From the NCBI GenBank assembly GCA_036345935.2, contig JADWOT020000009.1:12055769-12119768 (forward strand): DNA of 64,000 nucleotides, in the 5' to 3' direction. The notes below the pieces were generated by a model. That model worked only from the letters and a program-made list of their open reading frames with translations. It had not been told where the DNA came from and searched no databases. This document shows positions 34,201 through 49,200 of this stretch, one piece after another. This DNA comes from Taenia hydatigena. Lineage: Eukaryota; Platyhelminthes; Cestoda; Cyclophyllidea; Taeniidae. Position 1 is the first letter of the stretch; the number at the start of each line of letters is the position of its first letter. Made by a program: the position numbers and the translations under genes.

Positions 34201-37200
34201 TGCAGTCCATTTGGGTGGGAGAAAGTAATGTAGTCAATCTTTGAAACCCACAAAGTCGACAAACCTTCCAACGTGGACTTGACTTTGCTCATTTTGACTC
34301 CAACATTTGAAGCCGTACGTTTTCTCGCGAGTCCTGATATTGCTGCGCATTCCTAAGTCATTTCCACTAATATTAGGTGACGCACTTCATGCTTAATCTT
34401 ACTTATTTTGGGAGGTAAAGAATTGTTTTTTTGGTACAACTAGAGTTCAGAGTGGCAGAACAGACCCTGAAGGTTTTGAAGTAAGGTGTAAGGTTATTAT
34501 TCAAACAAAGTACTCTTCTACCACACCTTTATTCATTGCTAAATGCGAAGTTTTGGTTGGAGACGTTTGGCAGAAGAAAAAGGAAGGGTTGGGTCCGAGG
34601 CACGTACAACCTTTGTTGACCCACTTGCCACTTTCTAATCAGACTAATTGCACTCGTCAACTTCGGCTGATTAGTGGAATCAGTGTCAAGACGGTTCGAC
34701 TAAATAAAAACAGAGTAGGGTGGGGAATGTGCATTTCAGACGTCTGCACAGCGGTGTGAAGTACGAGACAACGAGGAGTACAGATTGGTGGAGTTATTAG
34801 ACCTAACATGCGGAGACCTGAAAATGTGGCACAACTGTTTATGTGCACGCAAGGTGGAGTATGGGTAGATATGCATCGGTCAAAGTGTACGATACTTGTT
34901 ACTGTCCTCTCTGCCACTATCTCCTCCCTTTCCTTTGAACCCACTCACCTTCCCCCAATCTCATCACATCTCGCTTGAATCCGATGAATGTGCCCCTAAC
35001 TTGTCGAATTAAATCCATTTCCGAGTGTGTCAACATGAACCTACAACCTTTCTCCGAATGCATAACAAAATAGGCACTGCAATTGTTTTAGTTAGCTAAC
35101 AATGAATGTAGTGGGAGCAGCGTACAACGACATGTGTGAATGATGAAGGACGAATTGGTTTATGATTTACACGCACGTGGAGAGAGAAGTGGAGGTAGTG
35201 ATGGAGGTGACTGAGGGAATGGGTTTCGCCCACATGCATTTTGAGGTGGCAAGGGGGTTAGAAGCCATTGTTTCTTCACTTCTCTACTTTCCACCTCCTA
35301 ACGCTCTTAGTTCCTCATTTGTCGTCAGGAGAGCGCTCAGTTAAGTGAAGACAGATTACTGACTGTCGCACTGACTAGTCTAGTATAGTGTGGAATGGCT
35401 GTTGTGCTGTGAATTTTGTTAAGCAAACGATTACATCGTTGATTATCCTCAAAGCATTTTACACATCACTCCACCACCCACACTAACACCAACACACAAT
35501 TCACAGATACGCGCACACGCATCATTGAGGCTCCTCTTTACCCTCAAAAGGTCATGCAGGCTTTGTGAGATGAGTGGACAGCAGAGAGAAGTGCTCGCTC
35601 TCAATAGAAGCATTTAATTGGTGGAGAACAAAGAGCAGTTGAAACTGAAATCACCACCTGCTTGGCACGACACAGCTAGAAGGTGTAGGGGAGAAAGGCC
35701 TTCTTTCCAAACAGTCGGAAGTAGTTATACAGTCGGATCAGATGAGGAGGGGAGATTGAGAGGTACTTGCCCACCTTCATCCACAATTCCCTTGCGCGTC
35801 CCCATCCTGAGTACTCTCCAAACGAAATCCTCCTTTCTGGCCATTAAGCAATCGTGTGATGAGAGCTGGGGACAAGGCGGAACATGGGAGGAAGATTTGC
35901 AGACAAAGGTGTCTCGGTGGGAGGGAATTGTGTTGTGCGCTTCCTCCCATGCATAGCTCAACAGGTCTTTGTTTCCGTGTTAATACACGCTTGAATTGGA
36001 CCATGGTGTCTTCTTCCCTGCCATTCCTTGTAGAAACAGAAACTGGGAACATTCTTGGGCGTCTTCTTGCCATGCATTCAGAACATATTTGGTGTCCTCC
36101 TCTTCGTGCGTATGCCCTGGATTGCAGGCGTGGCTGGTGGCTTGCAGTTTTTCCTCATGGTGGGATTCTGCTGTCTCTGTGTGAGTACCATCCCTACTTC
36201 CAATTCTCGCTTCTATTATCGCCTTTCTTGCCACAAATTGCGACTCTGATCTACTCCCATCTGAAGTGGAACCTGTTATTGAGCGTGTTGTCTTAGTCTA
36301 CTCGTGTTGACATTCCCCGCGAATTAATGTGAATGTTGATCTGAATTTCTTGGTTTGTTTGCCTCTGTTATAAGTGCTACATGATTGAGCAAAACCTGAA
36401 TCCAGGAACTATCATGTGACTAGTTGAGTTGCCTACCATAATTGGAATGTGTGACGTCTGATGTGAACTGCTTAATCGACAGCACGATTTCCACTGCATG
36501 TTCATTTCCACCGGACCAAGTAATTACCTGTTGCCACGACGGATGAATGTGTCATGTTCACACGTTGGCTTGAAAAGTGGCGCATGGGTGAAAGCAAGTG
36601 CGTAGAGTGCACGTGGACACCGCTTTGATGATATTAAGCTGCAAAAGTCAAATGTGCACCATCTAAGCAGCTTCTGAATGCACTGCGGGGCATAAGAATA
36701 TAAGCAAATCTCTATTATGATCAACACATATAGAGCCTGAAAAAGCAGGTAAGTAGATGGAGATAATGGAAGCAGTGATGCATGCCTCCGATGCGGAGGA
36801 CAGTGGGTGGACGACTGACTGCAACATCCTGCGTGATTGTATTTGCTCAAGCCTCCTCTTATCCTGCCACAAGTAGATAGTGGTTTACCGCACAGGGGTG
36901 TATGACGAGTTGGGTTTCTTTACTAGACAACAATAACCACTCTGAGTATGTCTGCGATTGCTACAAATGGGAAGGTTCCAGCTGGTGGTTCGTACTTCAT
37001 GATATCGCGGTCAATCGGTCCAGAATTCGGTGGTGCCGTGGGAATCCTCTTCTATCTTGGCACCTCAATGGCGGCCGCCATGTATCTAGTTGGATCTGTT
37101 GAAGTCTTTCTAGTAGGTTTCTTTTATAACATTTTTGCTACAATTACTCTGTGTGTGTGTGTGTGTGTGTGCCTTGCAGAACTAAAGGATGATTATAAAG

Positions 37201-40200
37201 TCTTTTTATTATCTTGGGTAGTACAGATGAAACGCACAAGATATGCTATGGCCTACATTGGAGCAATGCCTCATCAGTAGAAGAGATAGAAATAGCAATT
37301 CATGCACAGTGTAAATTCACTCACCGTCGGTTCACAAGATAACCTTAAACACCAGTAGCGCAGAATAAAGTGGGTCATGAATGTATGGTTTTTTCATCGG
37401 GTGCCAAAATAGGAACTCCATGCACGCACGTGGTGCGTGTCATGCACTTTCAAATAAAGGCTAAACCAACTCTTTCTGGATTCGAAAACGACTTACATGG
37501 TCATGCCCTTTAATGACAAAGAAGAGTTAAGTGCAATTGTCGAACCTGACGCGTCAGGACGAAGGGAGATTAGCATAATTTGGGCAAATGTGTATAGGCA
37601 GAGCACACACTTCACTCTTGTGTTTTGTCGTTTTTAACGAGTAGTGGAAGTTGAATGGAATGGATTGCAGTAGTATTCGCCGCTAATACCACCACCGATT
37701 AATCGTGCGGTATTTGTGGTGTTTTCTTGCCTGGACAGAAATACGTGTGTCCGCAGGCCTCTCTATTTGGCGACATAAGCGACAGCGCCTCCCTGTTTAA
37801 CAACACGCGGGTGTACGGCACAATCCTCACTTTCCTTGTTATGGTCTGCGTCTTCATCGGCATACGCTTTGTGAGCAAATTCTCCGTACTCAGTCTGGCA
37901 GCTGTACTCTTATCTATTTTCTGCATCTACATTGGAATCTTTACTGCCAGTCCTGCCAGAAGTCCCTAGTAGGTCCACATCTATATATACTGCATTTCTA
38001 CCTCTCTTATCATGCCCCACCTCACCCCTCCCCCATCCGACTTTACAAACTCTAGTTGCATTATTGATGAGACCTCAAATTTGGCCTTACGTAACTTTGT
38101 TTGCTCGATGTCGGTGGTTCATGTGTAACTAGTCCAACAGTCTGGGGCTACCGTAGATGAAATGAGAGTTGTGGTGACCTGCATGACCGTGTTGAGCAAA
38201 TTACTTTCGTTTGCAGATAGTTTCACATCCACATAATATCAACTAAATCTTATTATGCACTGCCTTGTATTGTTACTTGCTTCAGTCTTATTCATGTAAT
38301 AGCTTAACAGCTTGTGAATGGTCGTTTCATAGAAATAGTACAGACTGTCCTTATTTATTCTTAAATTAAAGCGTTTTCGTTATGGTTCTTAAGTTAGCTG
38401 ACAACACAATAACTACTGATGTTAGTCACGGCATTAATGACTTAGAATGCATGAAAAGGTAATTCAGGAGACGAGAAGGCATTGCCAGCATTGTGTACGA
38501 AATGGTATTTTCAAGGGCTGTTAATGCCAGATACACACACACACACACACACTTATACATGTATATGCATGCATGTATGCATATATTAACAGGTTGCTAC
38601 TTGAACAGGCATCTCACATTGGTTTGTCACGCTGATGAGTCGAATTTAGGGCATTTTCCCGACTCTACTGCTTCGGGAGTGCGTGGTACTTAGAATGAAG
38701 GAGAGGCTTCAGTTTAGAATAACATCTCTGCAGAACACTATTGAAGGTGGATGTTGTACTGATCCCTTCGGTTAGATGCCTTCACAGATTCTCTTGTCAG
38801 AGACAGAAGTCCCCCTTCTGCTGCATTAAGGCTGGGCGTTTGGTGGCAGAACTGTGGTCATTGTGGCATCGCAGATCCCTCCTGAAGGTGGATGAAGCGA
38901 CAACGCTGTGGTGGAAAATGTATAAGTGGCGTAGAGGGAGGGCTGGAACACTAATGGCATGGTCGTCCGGAAGCCAGGTCGACGAGCGGAAGTACGATTC
39001 ACGCAATCAGCCGCAACGTTAAACAAAGTGTCCAAGCCTTGCTGCAGTCACCTGAAGCCACTGTGTCGGGTTAAATAGCCTCCGCAAAAGTAAACCCGAG
39101 TTATGCGCATATGCTTACAAGTGGTGTAATGAACCGTAGGGGTCATGGAGTAGTTTGAAATGCTTCAATGCTTTAATGCAAAACATTTCCTTGGCCAATT
39201 GTTTCACGCACACGATCAGCCGCAGTGCCCAGATAAGATTAGCAAGTTTATCTTCGGTAGAGTAATTGATGTGAAGCGAGCATTGATTCCTCTGGTGTTG
39301 CTGGAATTGCTGACTTAATTACTGGTCACGTCTATTCATCCCCAATGGTGGTGGTAGTGGAGCCAACCAGGGACAAAACCAAATTTGTCACTTACTGAGT
39401 TAATTAGTGCAACGTAAAAATTGATGGCTAGATGGAATGACAAGGTGGATGCCTGTAGCATCAAGCAGTCCAAATAACATACTTCTATTCCAATTGTAGT
39501 CTTGTGTAGATAGTTATTTTAAAGCATTGAATGTTGTCCTACCATTAATTTCCTCAAAAACGTGCTTCAAACTTACTCCCTCGATATTGCTGCCCCAACC
39601 TACCAAGTAAAGCCATACGAAAATTAGCCAAAGAAATTTACAAGCGTTGGTACCGTTGTTTTCTCTATCCTTCTAACCACAAACTGGCATGTACGTGAAG
39701 ATGGAGACATTTGCTGCCCAAAGTTTTACCCTTGCTACTCTATTTGCGATGCAGGCTATTCACTCCTTGCTTTCAGGCAACTATGTTGCTCAAGGCATGA
39801 ATGTATATTTGTCTCCCTCTGCCCTGGTCCCGATAGTCCACGCGACAGTATAATCATTAGTTAAACTCCGCCATTGCACCCCCGCTACGTGACCTGACCT
39901 TGAAGCCATGCTAGTAGTACACAAGCCCTTCTCTACGTCAACCATTCACCGTCTGCGCGAGGATGATGTTTTGCAAGGAGTCTCACAGTGCCACACCAAT
40001 ATCCATTTCGCTGATGTAGTTAAGTCCACTCATTATGGGTGATGAGTATGACAATGGGTAGCCAGAGGACGGCTTCAAACACTGTTTTCTCCTAGCCGCT
40101 CTCTATGAAGCAATTGTCCTTGCTGTAGCACTGCAGTGCCCCCAAACATGGCCATCACTCAAATCCACATGCGAAATGTATTCAGTGATAGTAAAATCAA

Positions 40201-43200
40201 ACTTATTTATTGCACAGGAAGACTCATGACAGTCGAATAATTCATGGTGTTTCCCGATTTTTATATTGTTACTTGGCTTGCTGGTGTAGCAGAGATGATG
40301 TCACATTGATATATGGCCTCGCTGAATGACTAAATGTTAAAGTGGCTATTGCTCACATGGTGATGTCAACGTGACTTAACATAAACACCTATGAAAATTC
40401 CTCACATTACTGACTTTTACTTCGACTAGAAGTTGCAGTGGTTGTGATTACTGTCCCCACTCCCTTTTACTCTCAGTGTGTGTGCTCTTGGGGGTCGCCT
40501 GATTGCCAAATCACGAATACTGGAGAATGGGACGTTGCAGTGTCACAAGAACATCACTGGTCCACTTTATCACCTCTACTGTGGTCAAAACAAATCGCTT
40601 GATGCATGTGACTTTTTTAACGCCAACAACGTGACCGAATTTGCTGCCATTCCAGGTCTCGCCTCAAATATGTTCTATGGTAAGCCTTCGATTACCAACA
40701 CGAGGTCGGTAAGTTGCTTTGTGTTTTATGTTTCACGCAGTTTAGAAGTGTCTGCTGTGGTGCAGTGTTGACTGAATTACCCACCGGAAAACGAGGAAGA
40801 AATAGTCTCTGGTTTGTGTTCGTGTAGCAGACCTGTGCCGTCTGCTGGTTCGCATGTATGAACAAGGCATACTACTGTTTGTTTACCACTGTATTAAGAA
40901 TCTGCAATCTACTGTCGCCATCGTCACCATAGTGGGATTAAAAGTAGTAAATGGAGCGTTTGGTCTCATGGTTAGAGCGAAATGTGTGAGGAGAAGGAGA
41001 GAATGAATCATCCTGAGAGAGTGTAAAATGCGCAAAGTAAAGTTAGCGTTCGTCTGACGTTTAGCCTTATGTCCACCTCTAAATGGACATGATGGAGGTT
41101 GAGGGAGCAGTTCACTGACTAATAATACATTTGCACAACTTTAGAGAATGTTCTCACCGCCTATTACCGAGAGGTAGGCCAATCGTACGATGATATTAGC
41201 TTCCCACCCAGCGCTGAATATGGTCAGGCATCCGCCATTGCTGACATCACCACCAGCTTCACAATCTTGATCGCTATTTTCTTCCCCTCGGTCACTGGTA
41301 CGTTCTTCACACATCCTTACATGACAGCGCTCTTATTAACCCTCCTATCAGGCCGTAAATATGGGACGATTTTGTTGAACTGCCGTAATCAGACCGTCAT
41401 AGACGAACTGTCTCTTGTGTCTGGCTGTCACGTCTTGTGCTTTCTTTTCTTTGCCAAGTCCCATTGTCATTTACATTCATTGGTGGTCTACAAAGTAGAT
41501 GGCACAGGGTAGATGTTATGGACATTGTGGAGCGACACATGGCACCGCTTTTCCATACTGACAGTTGGGCAAGTAGAACGCCTCGTTCAAGTTGCCAAAT
41601 GATGTGAAAGAGTGTAAACAGAAAAGGGAAGACACTACTTCATCAACGTATTTGCATTTGGAGAAAAATTCTTTACATTTGAACATTTGTGCTGTTTATG
41701 CTGACGATCTGGGAATCCAGTTTAATTGAAAACCGTCTACTGCTCCTTTGCTCCCTGACAGGTCTGATGGCAGGTTCCAACCGATCTGGCGATTTGGCGA
41801 ACCCTCAATTTTCCATTCCTGTTGGGACGCTTTGTGCCGTTATGGTCACCAGCTTCGTGTGTATCCTTTCAACATTCTATACTTCACTCTACTTTTTAGC
41901 ATTTGAGAGGAGTGCGATTGCAGCAGGCAATTCGTGGGCATACCTCACTTCCCACAAGTGAAGTACACCCTCAATGTTGTTCAGTCGACGTGTTTATTAA
42001 CTTGGTTTCATCACCATCAGTGCATCGTAACAGTAGAATTCCCTTGACCAAGCTTGTCACTAGATCTGTCAACTACCTTGTTCTTCCCTGCTGTTGCCGA
42101 CGGTCGTGTCCTTCGAGATAAGTAAGACGAATTCCTCTCACTAGAACGCAGCCACTTTGGTGTCACGTATGTATGAATTGATGCATTGTAGATTTGGTGA
42201 ATCGATGGGCGGTGAGATGCTTGTTGCGGCACTTGCGTGGCCACATTCGTGGGTCATTCGAATTGGCACCTTACTGGCGAGTATCGGAGCGGGTCTTCAA
42301 TGTCTCACAGGTAAAGTAGCCTTCTCTATTGCCGCAATACAAGCCTTGCAAGTTATATAGTTTGAGTGCGATTGTCGTACTTGCTTGTCATTGTTCATCA
42401 TCATGAAAGGGAGGGAAGTTGGGTGGCCTTGTTGGATATTTTGATAATTTCGATGAAGTGGGAATTTTCTAGTCTTTGGTATGTTTTCCTCCCGACTCAT
42501 TTGTGCTTTTTGCAGCCGACCGTCTTTGGAGAACAGCATTGTCAGCGTTATGCCAGTGTTTAGTTTAGTGAGTACAGGGGCATTTTGGTGGAGCAGTTGC
42601 CGAGGCGTTTCTGCCCAGGCATCGGCATTACGGCCAAATCTTCTCCCCTTTAAGTCCCTCGGGAATGCAGCATGAGAGTGGCGATTGGGTAGCCCTAAAT
42701 GCGCCTCAGGCTCTTACTCGTGTGGAGGCAAACGAGTTTGGGTAAAAAGTGAATGCTTTGGCAGTTGCGCAGGCACTCACGCACCACCCACTACTTTTAA
42801 GTTGAATCCGTTTATCACTCACATTTTCTCTTTTCTATTAAGTGGTTCATTAACGGCATGGAGAGTCCTACATTCATTGAATTCTTGCAGCAAGGTAATT
42901 GAAGTTTTCTGAATCATTCATAGATGACAAGGGGTTCTTAAACTAAACTGACGCTTTCGAGAATCTGCTGACACCTACAATTGAATGGGACAACAGAGGC
43001 TTCCTTGATTGGACTAGCAGTAGTCGTCAGCCAAAGGCGACACGGCATTTGATTGTAAATTACAGAAGCAAAGCTAGTCGAAGGTCACCTCCGAAGCAGT
43101 CAGCCATTCCTTCCTTCGCCTCCAAATTTATCCGCTAACTGCAAAAGTACAAGGGTGCCTAATCAAACGTTTGCTTGCAGAATTGGCATGCTGCCACACG

Positions 43201-46200
43201 CCCATTCTTTTTGATCACTGTCATTCAGAGTGGGAAGTCGTCAGAAGTCAGCCAGATCATTCGACTTGAACAATCATTGTTTCAACGTAGCAAGAGCCTG
43301 TGAACGATGTATGGCACTATTTTAGGAGCGCCTCGTCTACTGCAAGCAATTGCTCAAGACGAAGTGATATCCTTCCTCTCCATCTTCAAGGTGGTTACAA
43401 GACGCGGTGAACCGTTGCGTGCCCAATTGCTCACCTACGCTATCAGTCAGGGTGCTGTCTTAATTGCGTCCATTGACGCCATCACGCCCTTGATCACCAT
43501 GTAAGTGAGAAACGCACACAGGTACGTATGTAACCAAGATGTCTGCCATACGCCCACGCGGACGTCGTGAACACAGAGGTCTAGCACTCTGTACTCCATT
43601 GCTGATGCTTCCTCACTTCCCCTTGCTTGTTGCGTCTGCACTCTCGGGGTAGCTAAAGTCTTTTCGAAAAAGAAACGTACCTTTGCTGGCGAAGTTATGT
43701 TGGGGAAAGAGGTGTAAAGCAGGACTGTGCCAGGCCATTGTCCACTTAGCAGATGCGAAGCAGTGCACAATTGTAAGCGTCCAACAAAATTTCACTCATT
43801 CGACGGAAGTTATTACTTGCTGTGACCCACTTCACCAAGACACTGTTTTGCTATTTGCAAGGACTTGAAGTTAAATAACTCCCCTTCCTAATAAAATCGT
43901 TGTATCCACTTCTGTGGTAAGTTGGCGTATTTCACGATTGCGTGCCCTGTTGGATTAAACTGACGTCAACTTGAGGCCAACCAACATTCATTTTAATTAC
44001 AAGTTCCCAAATCCGTTACCAAATAAAAATGGTGTGGAACTTATTTTTAAATGAAAGAATAAAGGTATAGAGGTAGAAGTGCGCGGGCATTACTTTCTTC
44101 TTCTTCTTCTTCTTCTTCTTCTTCTTCTTCCTCCCATCTTTCTATTTCCTTACCTGGAGACATTGTGTTTTGGTCCAAAGTGCGTGATGTCCAGTCTGAC
44201 TAACCAGATTGCGCCTCAACACCACGCACTCATCTTCCATGCACAAATTCGCTAAAGCCTCAATGCAGCGAATATTTCATGCTATTATAGCACGAAGTTA
44301 GAGGTGATTGCATGAACATATCCCAATGAGTAGCTGATTGAACTTATGTCAATGGGAATGCATAAGTAATTAGATGGAGGGTATAAATTAGAACTGCTTA
44401 AATCGACACACCAATTAAGATGGTTTGTATGGATGAGGATGCATGTTCTGAAAGTGGCGTAAACCACACTGTTGCTCCCATTCCCATTTTCTAATGAGCC
44501 GCACAAATGTAGTTGTGGGGGGTAATTGGCTTTCCTGCAAGCACTCTCCCGCCCCAATTTCCACTCCTCATTTTCGAGAGGTAGACCAGCATACTTCTTC
44601 TACTCTTCATCAAGCCTAAACTGTCACAGATATTAATGAGGAGGATAACGAGGTAGATCATTTTAAGAATGCTATTCTACGCAGCTATTAATACAAGTCG
44701 GTGCAAATTCCTTTCCACTTTGAAGAATTGTGGGTGTTCCTCCCAATGTGTCCAACACGAACCTTGAAGCAACCAACTATCAAATGAAGGATTTTATGTT
44801 TTTAGAAAATCCCTTTTCCTATTATGCCTTTTGTTTTTCCATCCGCACTGCCTTTGAACGGTTCCACTTGTAATCTTGAGGTTCTTCCTTCTCTGCTATG
44901 GGTTCGTGAATTTGGCCACGGCTTTGAACGACTACCTGAAGGAGCCTAGCTGGAGACCCCGATTCAAGTACCACCACTGGTAAATTGACCACTAAATTAT
45001 CACTCTTTTTTCACGTTTTCATCCCATCCAGTCGTGCATTTGGATTCCACATACCCACCCATTCATCCACTCACCCACTGGCTACCTTACATTAAGTACT
45101 CACACAATCATCTTAAGCACAGTGGATGGTCCTATGCTGAACGCTTTCGCGTTGTCAAATTCTGGTGTCGCTGCAGCTGGTAGTTCTCAGATGGAGCACG
45201 AGATTAGTGTGTCTGCCAACATTTACCGATCCCACCCGCATTGACCTCTCCGTAGTGAGTGTGTGCAGACACAATTGTCGGGCTCATTTGCCTCCAGGTT
45301 GAAGTGGAATCAATGTGTTTGGGCAGAATGTTGAGTCATTGCACAGCAGTAAACACCGACCGGAATAATTAAGTGCTGTTGTTAAGAGGAAGGATAGTTG
45401 AAGGTATGAGAGCATATCTTCGGATGGTTTGTGGGCTACATTAAGTGAAACGGATCCACACTTACTAGGGAAGCATCAAAAGCCACACTTAGCTGAATAT
45501 GATTAGCAGAAATGAAGTGAGACGAGCGATGTATCTGAGATGAATGCAGTAGCATTTTCTTCTCGTTTCCCACAAGGCTCCTATCCAGTGTCGGCGTTTG
45601 CATATGTCTCACTCTGATGTTCATCTCCAGTTGGTATTACGCCTTGGCTGCTCTGGTTATCGCTGGTGGCATCTACAAGTACATCGAATACATGGGGTAG
45701 GTGAAAGAACATACATTCTTTACAATTCTTTACTTTGCCACAACAAGAATGGTGGGCGAAAGTGCACCTCACTGTGGTCGCTTCCTGCTCCACTTCAGCA
45801 TGCGCTATGCTCACCACTTACTGTCTGACAAACAATGAAAAGTCGGAGCAGATGAAGGAGGTGCATGCATGATGTGTCGCCTTAGACCTATGCGTGCATA
45901 AGGATATAATGAGCAAACGCTCCTATAGTGTTTACTGTGTGTGTAGATGGTGGGGTGTAGATAACTTCAGTTGATTGTACTCCTCACACCTCTCTCAACG
46001 TGGCTGATGGAGTTATGTGATAAAACAGAGCATCAAAGGAGTGGGGCGACGCAACGCGAGGACTGCAATTCACCACGGCAACTCGGGCTATTCTGGCATT
46101 GGGCACAAAGCCCATCCACACCAAGAATTGGCGACCTCAACTACTCGTCTACGTTCCCGTGAGGAACGACCTCTCAGTGGGTGAATCCAACCTCCTCCAC

Positions 46201-49200
46201 CTCGTGCGCCAATTAAAGGCTGGCAAAGGTAGGCACACACTGCAAGCGATACGAACAGGCAATTCGTTGCTTCTGTTTTTGTTGTAAATCTCTCCACATT
46301 CCACATAGTGTGACTAATTTATGAGGCATAGCATTAATACCCTTGTCGGATGATGGCACGACACATGTGAGAACTGCAAATGCTGCGTCCACATCCTTTA
46401 ATTGGCACGACAGTGGCGGTGTATGGCTACTTGATCGGCCATTTCACAGTACCATACTGACACCTTCGGTTAGTTGGCACGCCGCCTTTGCCAGGTCCTC
46501 TTTCAACGGTAACATATTGTGCCAATACATGCCTCTGAGGGAGACTAATATGGCAACATTGTCTCAAATGAGGAGTCAGTCTCAAGTTTTGATAGGAAAC
46601 TCGTTGATGTGCACTCTAGATCAGTTTACACCCACCCAAACGCCATTTATGGGTTCCCTCGGAGAGAGTGTCGTTAACTTGTGCATTTTCCGTTGTAGGT
46701 TTGACTCTGGTGACAACCATTCTTGAGGGTGACATCTGTGCCAGAAAGGATGATGTGGAGATGGTGAAGGCTCAACTGGACGAACAACTAGTCAAATGCC
46801 GTGTAAAAGGGCTTGCCAGTGTCATCGTTGCTCAGTCCGTTGCCGAGGGCATGAAAAACATGTAAATCTTTCACTCGCTTCCCCTTCTTCTTCTCCTTCA
46901 TTATCATTATCATCAGCATCATATTTAAGCCACTTCCACGTCAGCATATGCAGTGCCTAAACGCCACTTTCGCAAGAGATTTTGATAGCAATTTTGGTAT
47001 CAAATTAACAATAAATCAGAGGGTGGCATTTACGATCACCGCTGTGCAATTGAAGCACATGTTACCACCTTTTGGTGCTATAACCTCCTCTCATCATGCA
47101 GCATCATCTCACCACTTACTTCATCCACCACCGGTGTGCACATACAGGCCATTCGCAAAGTCCCTAGTGACTCTCAAGTCTTACCTTCTTTTCGTGCTGT
47201 GGAGGGTGCGGAGAGAGGACTTATATCGTGCATGAAACAGATTGCACTGTCTTTCTTCTTCTCTAGGGTACAGTCAGCGGGTCTGGGAAATTTGCGTCAC
47301 AACACAATCCTGCTCACCTATCCGGAAGACTGGAGGCAAAGTGAGGACAAGGAGAATGCTCGGCTGTTGCAATTCACTTGTGCGTCACCTTTGTAACTAC
47401 TTGAAGTTCGTCTTCCTCTTCCTCTTCTTCTTCTTCTTCTTTGCCCTCTAATAGTGGCTGTCAGAGGGTCACTTGAAGACGTCATGTCTACTGTCAGACA
47501 CAATTAATCACTTGTCAAGTCAAGTGACCGCACGTTATCCTCGGAGGTTAGCAACCAACACCAGCAGACCAAGAACAAACATTCCTATCACTGGGAGACT
47601 TGTGATGTCCACTTCTATAATCTTGGCTTAATGTCTCCTCGTTTAAGTCCACTTTCAAAAATCGAAATCACGAGATGAATCGAAGGTGGGAGATGGGTGG
47701 TGTAGTGAATTAAAACAACTGTCTGCGTGCTTGACATTGCCTTGAATCGGTATGAATGGCTTTTGTAGGAGTTACAGGCAACGCCATCTATCATCATATT
47801 CTGTTGCACGTAAAGCGGGATTGCAGTCTACCGCCCAGTAGAACTCACCCTAATGGCATGCACTGTAACTAGTGACTAGGGCTTACGTGACTCTCCCCCT
47901 CCAATGTTTGAAAGAGTCGAAATGTGGAATGATATTTAGTTCTTTGTGTCGATTCCTCAAAGTTAACTGCCGTTCACTCCGAATGCAGAAAGTGCATTCC
48001 CTTCTGTCTGATTAAAGACCAACAAGGGGCAGTAGAAACTCGTGCGTCTAATATGAGCTCTGATGCATGGAGTTATTTTTGTTGCGACTCTAGCCATCTT
48101 GAGAACAGCACAAGCCTGCAGTCTGGCCATTCTGATGCCTCGATTCATTGAGGCTTTTCCCCAATCCAAGGATGCTGCACTCACTGGTACTGTCGATCTC
48201 TGGTTCATTGTCCATGACGGTGGCATCCTACTTCTCACTGCCTACCTTCTGCTCCGTAATCGGGTGTGGTGCAAGTGTCGTCTGCGTGTTTTCGTGGTCA
48301 CTGGCGAGCCGGATACAAACGGCATGCTAAAGAAAGTCATGACACGATTTATCTATGACCTACGCATCTCAGCTGAGGTGGAAATAGTTGAAATGGTGGG
48401 TTTCAGCACGCACCACATCCACCTCAACCATTTGTGTGTGTGGGTGTGTGTGTGTGATGCACCACTCATGTCCCCTGCCCTCCACTTCTAGTCCAAAACA
48501 GACATCTCGGCTTACGCGTTACAACGCACTGTCGCTGCGGATCAGAGGAGGGAACTGCTGAAGGAGATGAAGTGTCAGGACGTAGCATCGAAAACCGATT
48601 TGCAGGCAGTGATTGACGAGCACTATGTGGGTGTGCGCGAAGGTGCTGATGGCGAGATTCATTGTGCTCAGAAGCCAACAAAGAAGTCATCTATTTTCAA
48701 AGTCTTTATCAGTGGACCTGGACAGGAGTCCTGTGGGAACGCGACTTCCGATGAACGGAGAGAGGTATGCCTTCCTCCCTACTTATGACCTTTACAGTAA
48801 GCGCAGTTCAGCGTAGTGATTGTGGATGCTGTGTCACTTGTGTGCACATTTTGTCCTCCCTCTACCAGCTCATTTGTAACAATTAATGCTCGTAAGTTCG
48901 TTGCGCATAATCTCGGTTAACGTAGTTGTGCTTTTGAGCCTTCACCTTGCAATAGCTTTGTAATGAAGCTTGTCATCACTGAACTCCCTTTTGCATCCTC
49001 TCAGCGTCGAAAAGCGGTATGTTCGAGTAGTTGATGTTCGCTTACTCCCTGTGTGTATGTTCATGTCCTGATTTTCCCCATCGCTTTTTTGCATTCAATA
49101 GACGTGTGCTTTTTACTGTCTCCACTACACAGTCAGGCTTTTGGTGGGTCTACGTCCGAAAGTACTGCTTCTTTACCGCACACTCTCCCTCCCTCCTTCC

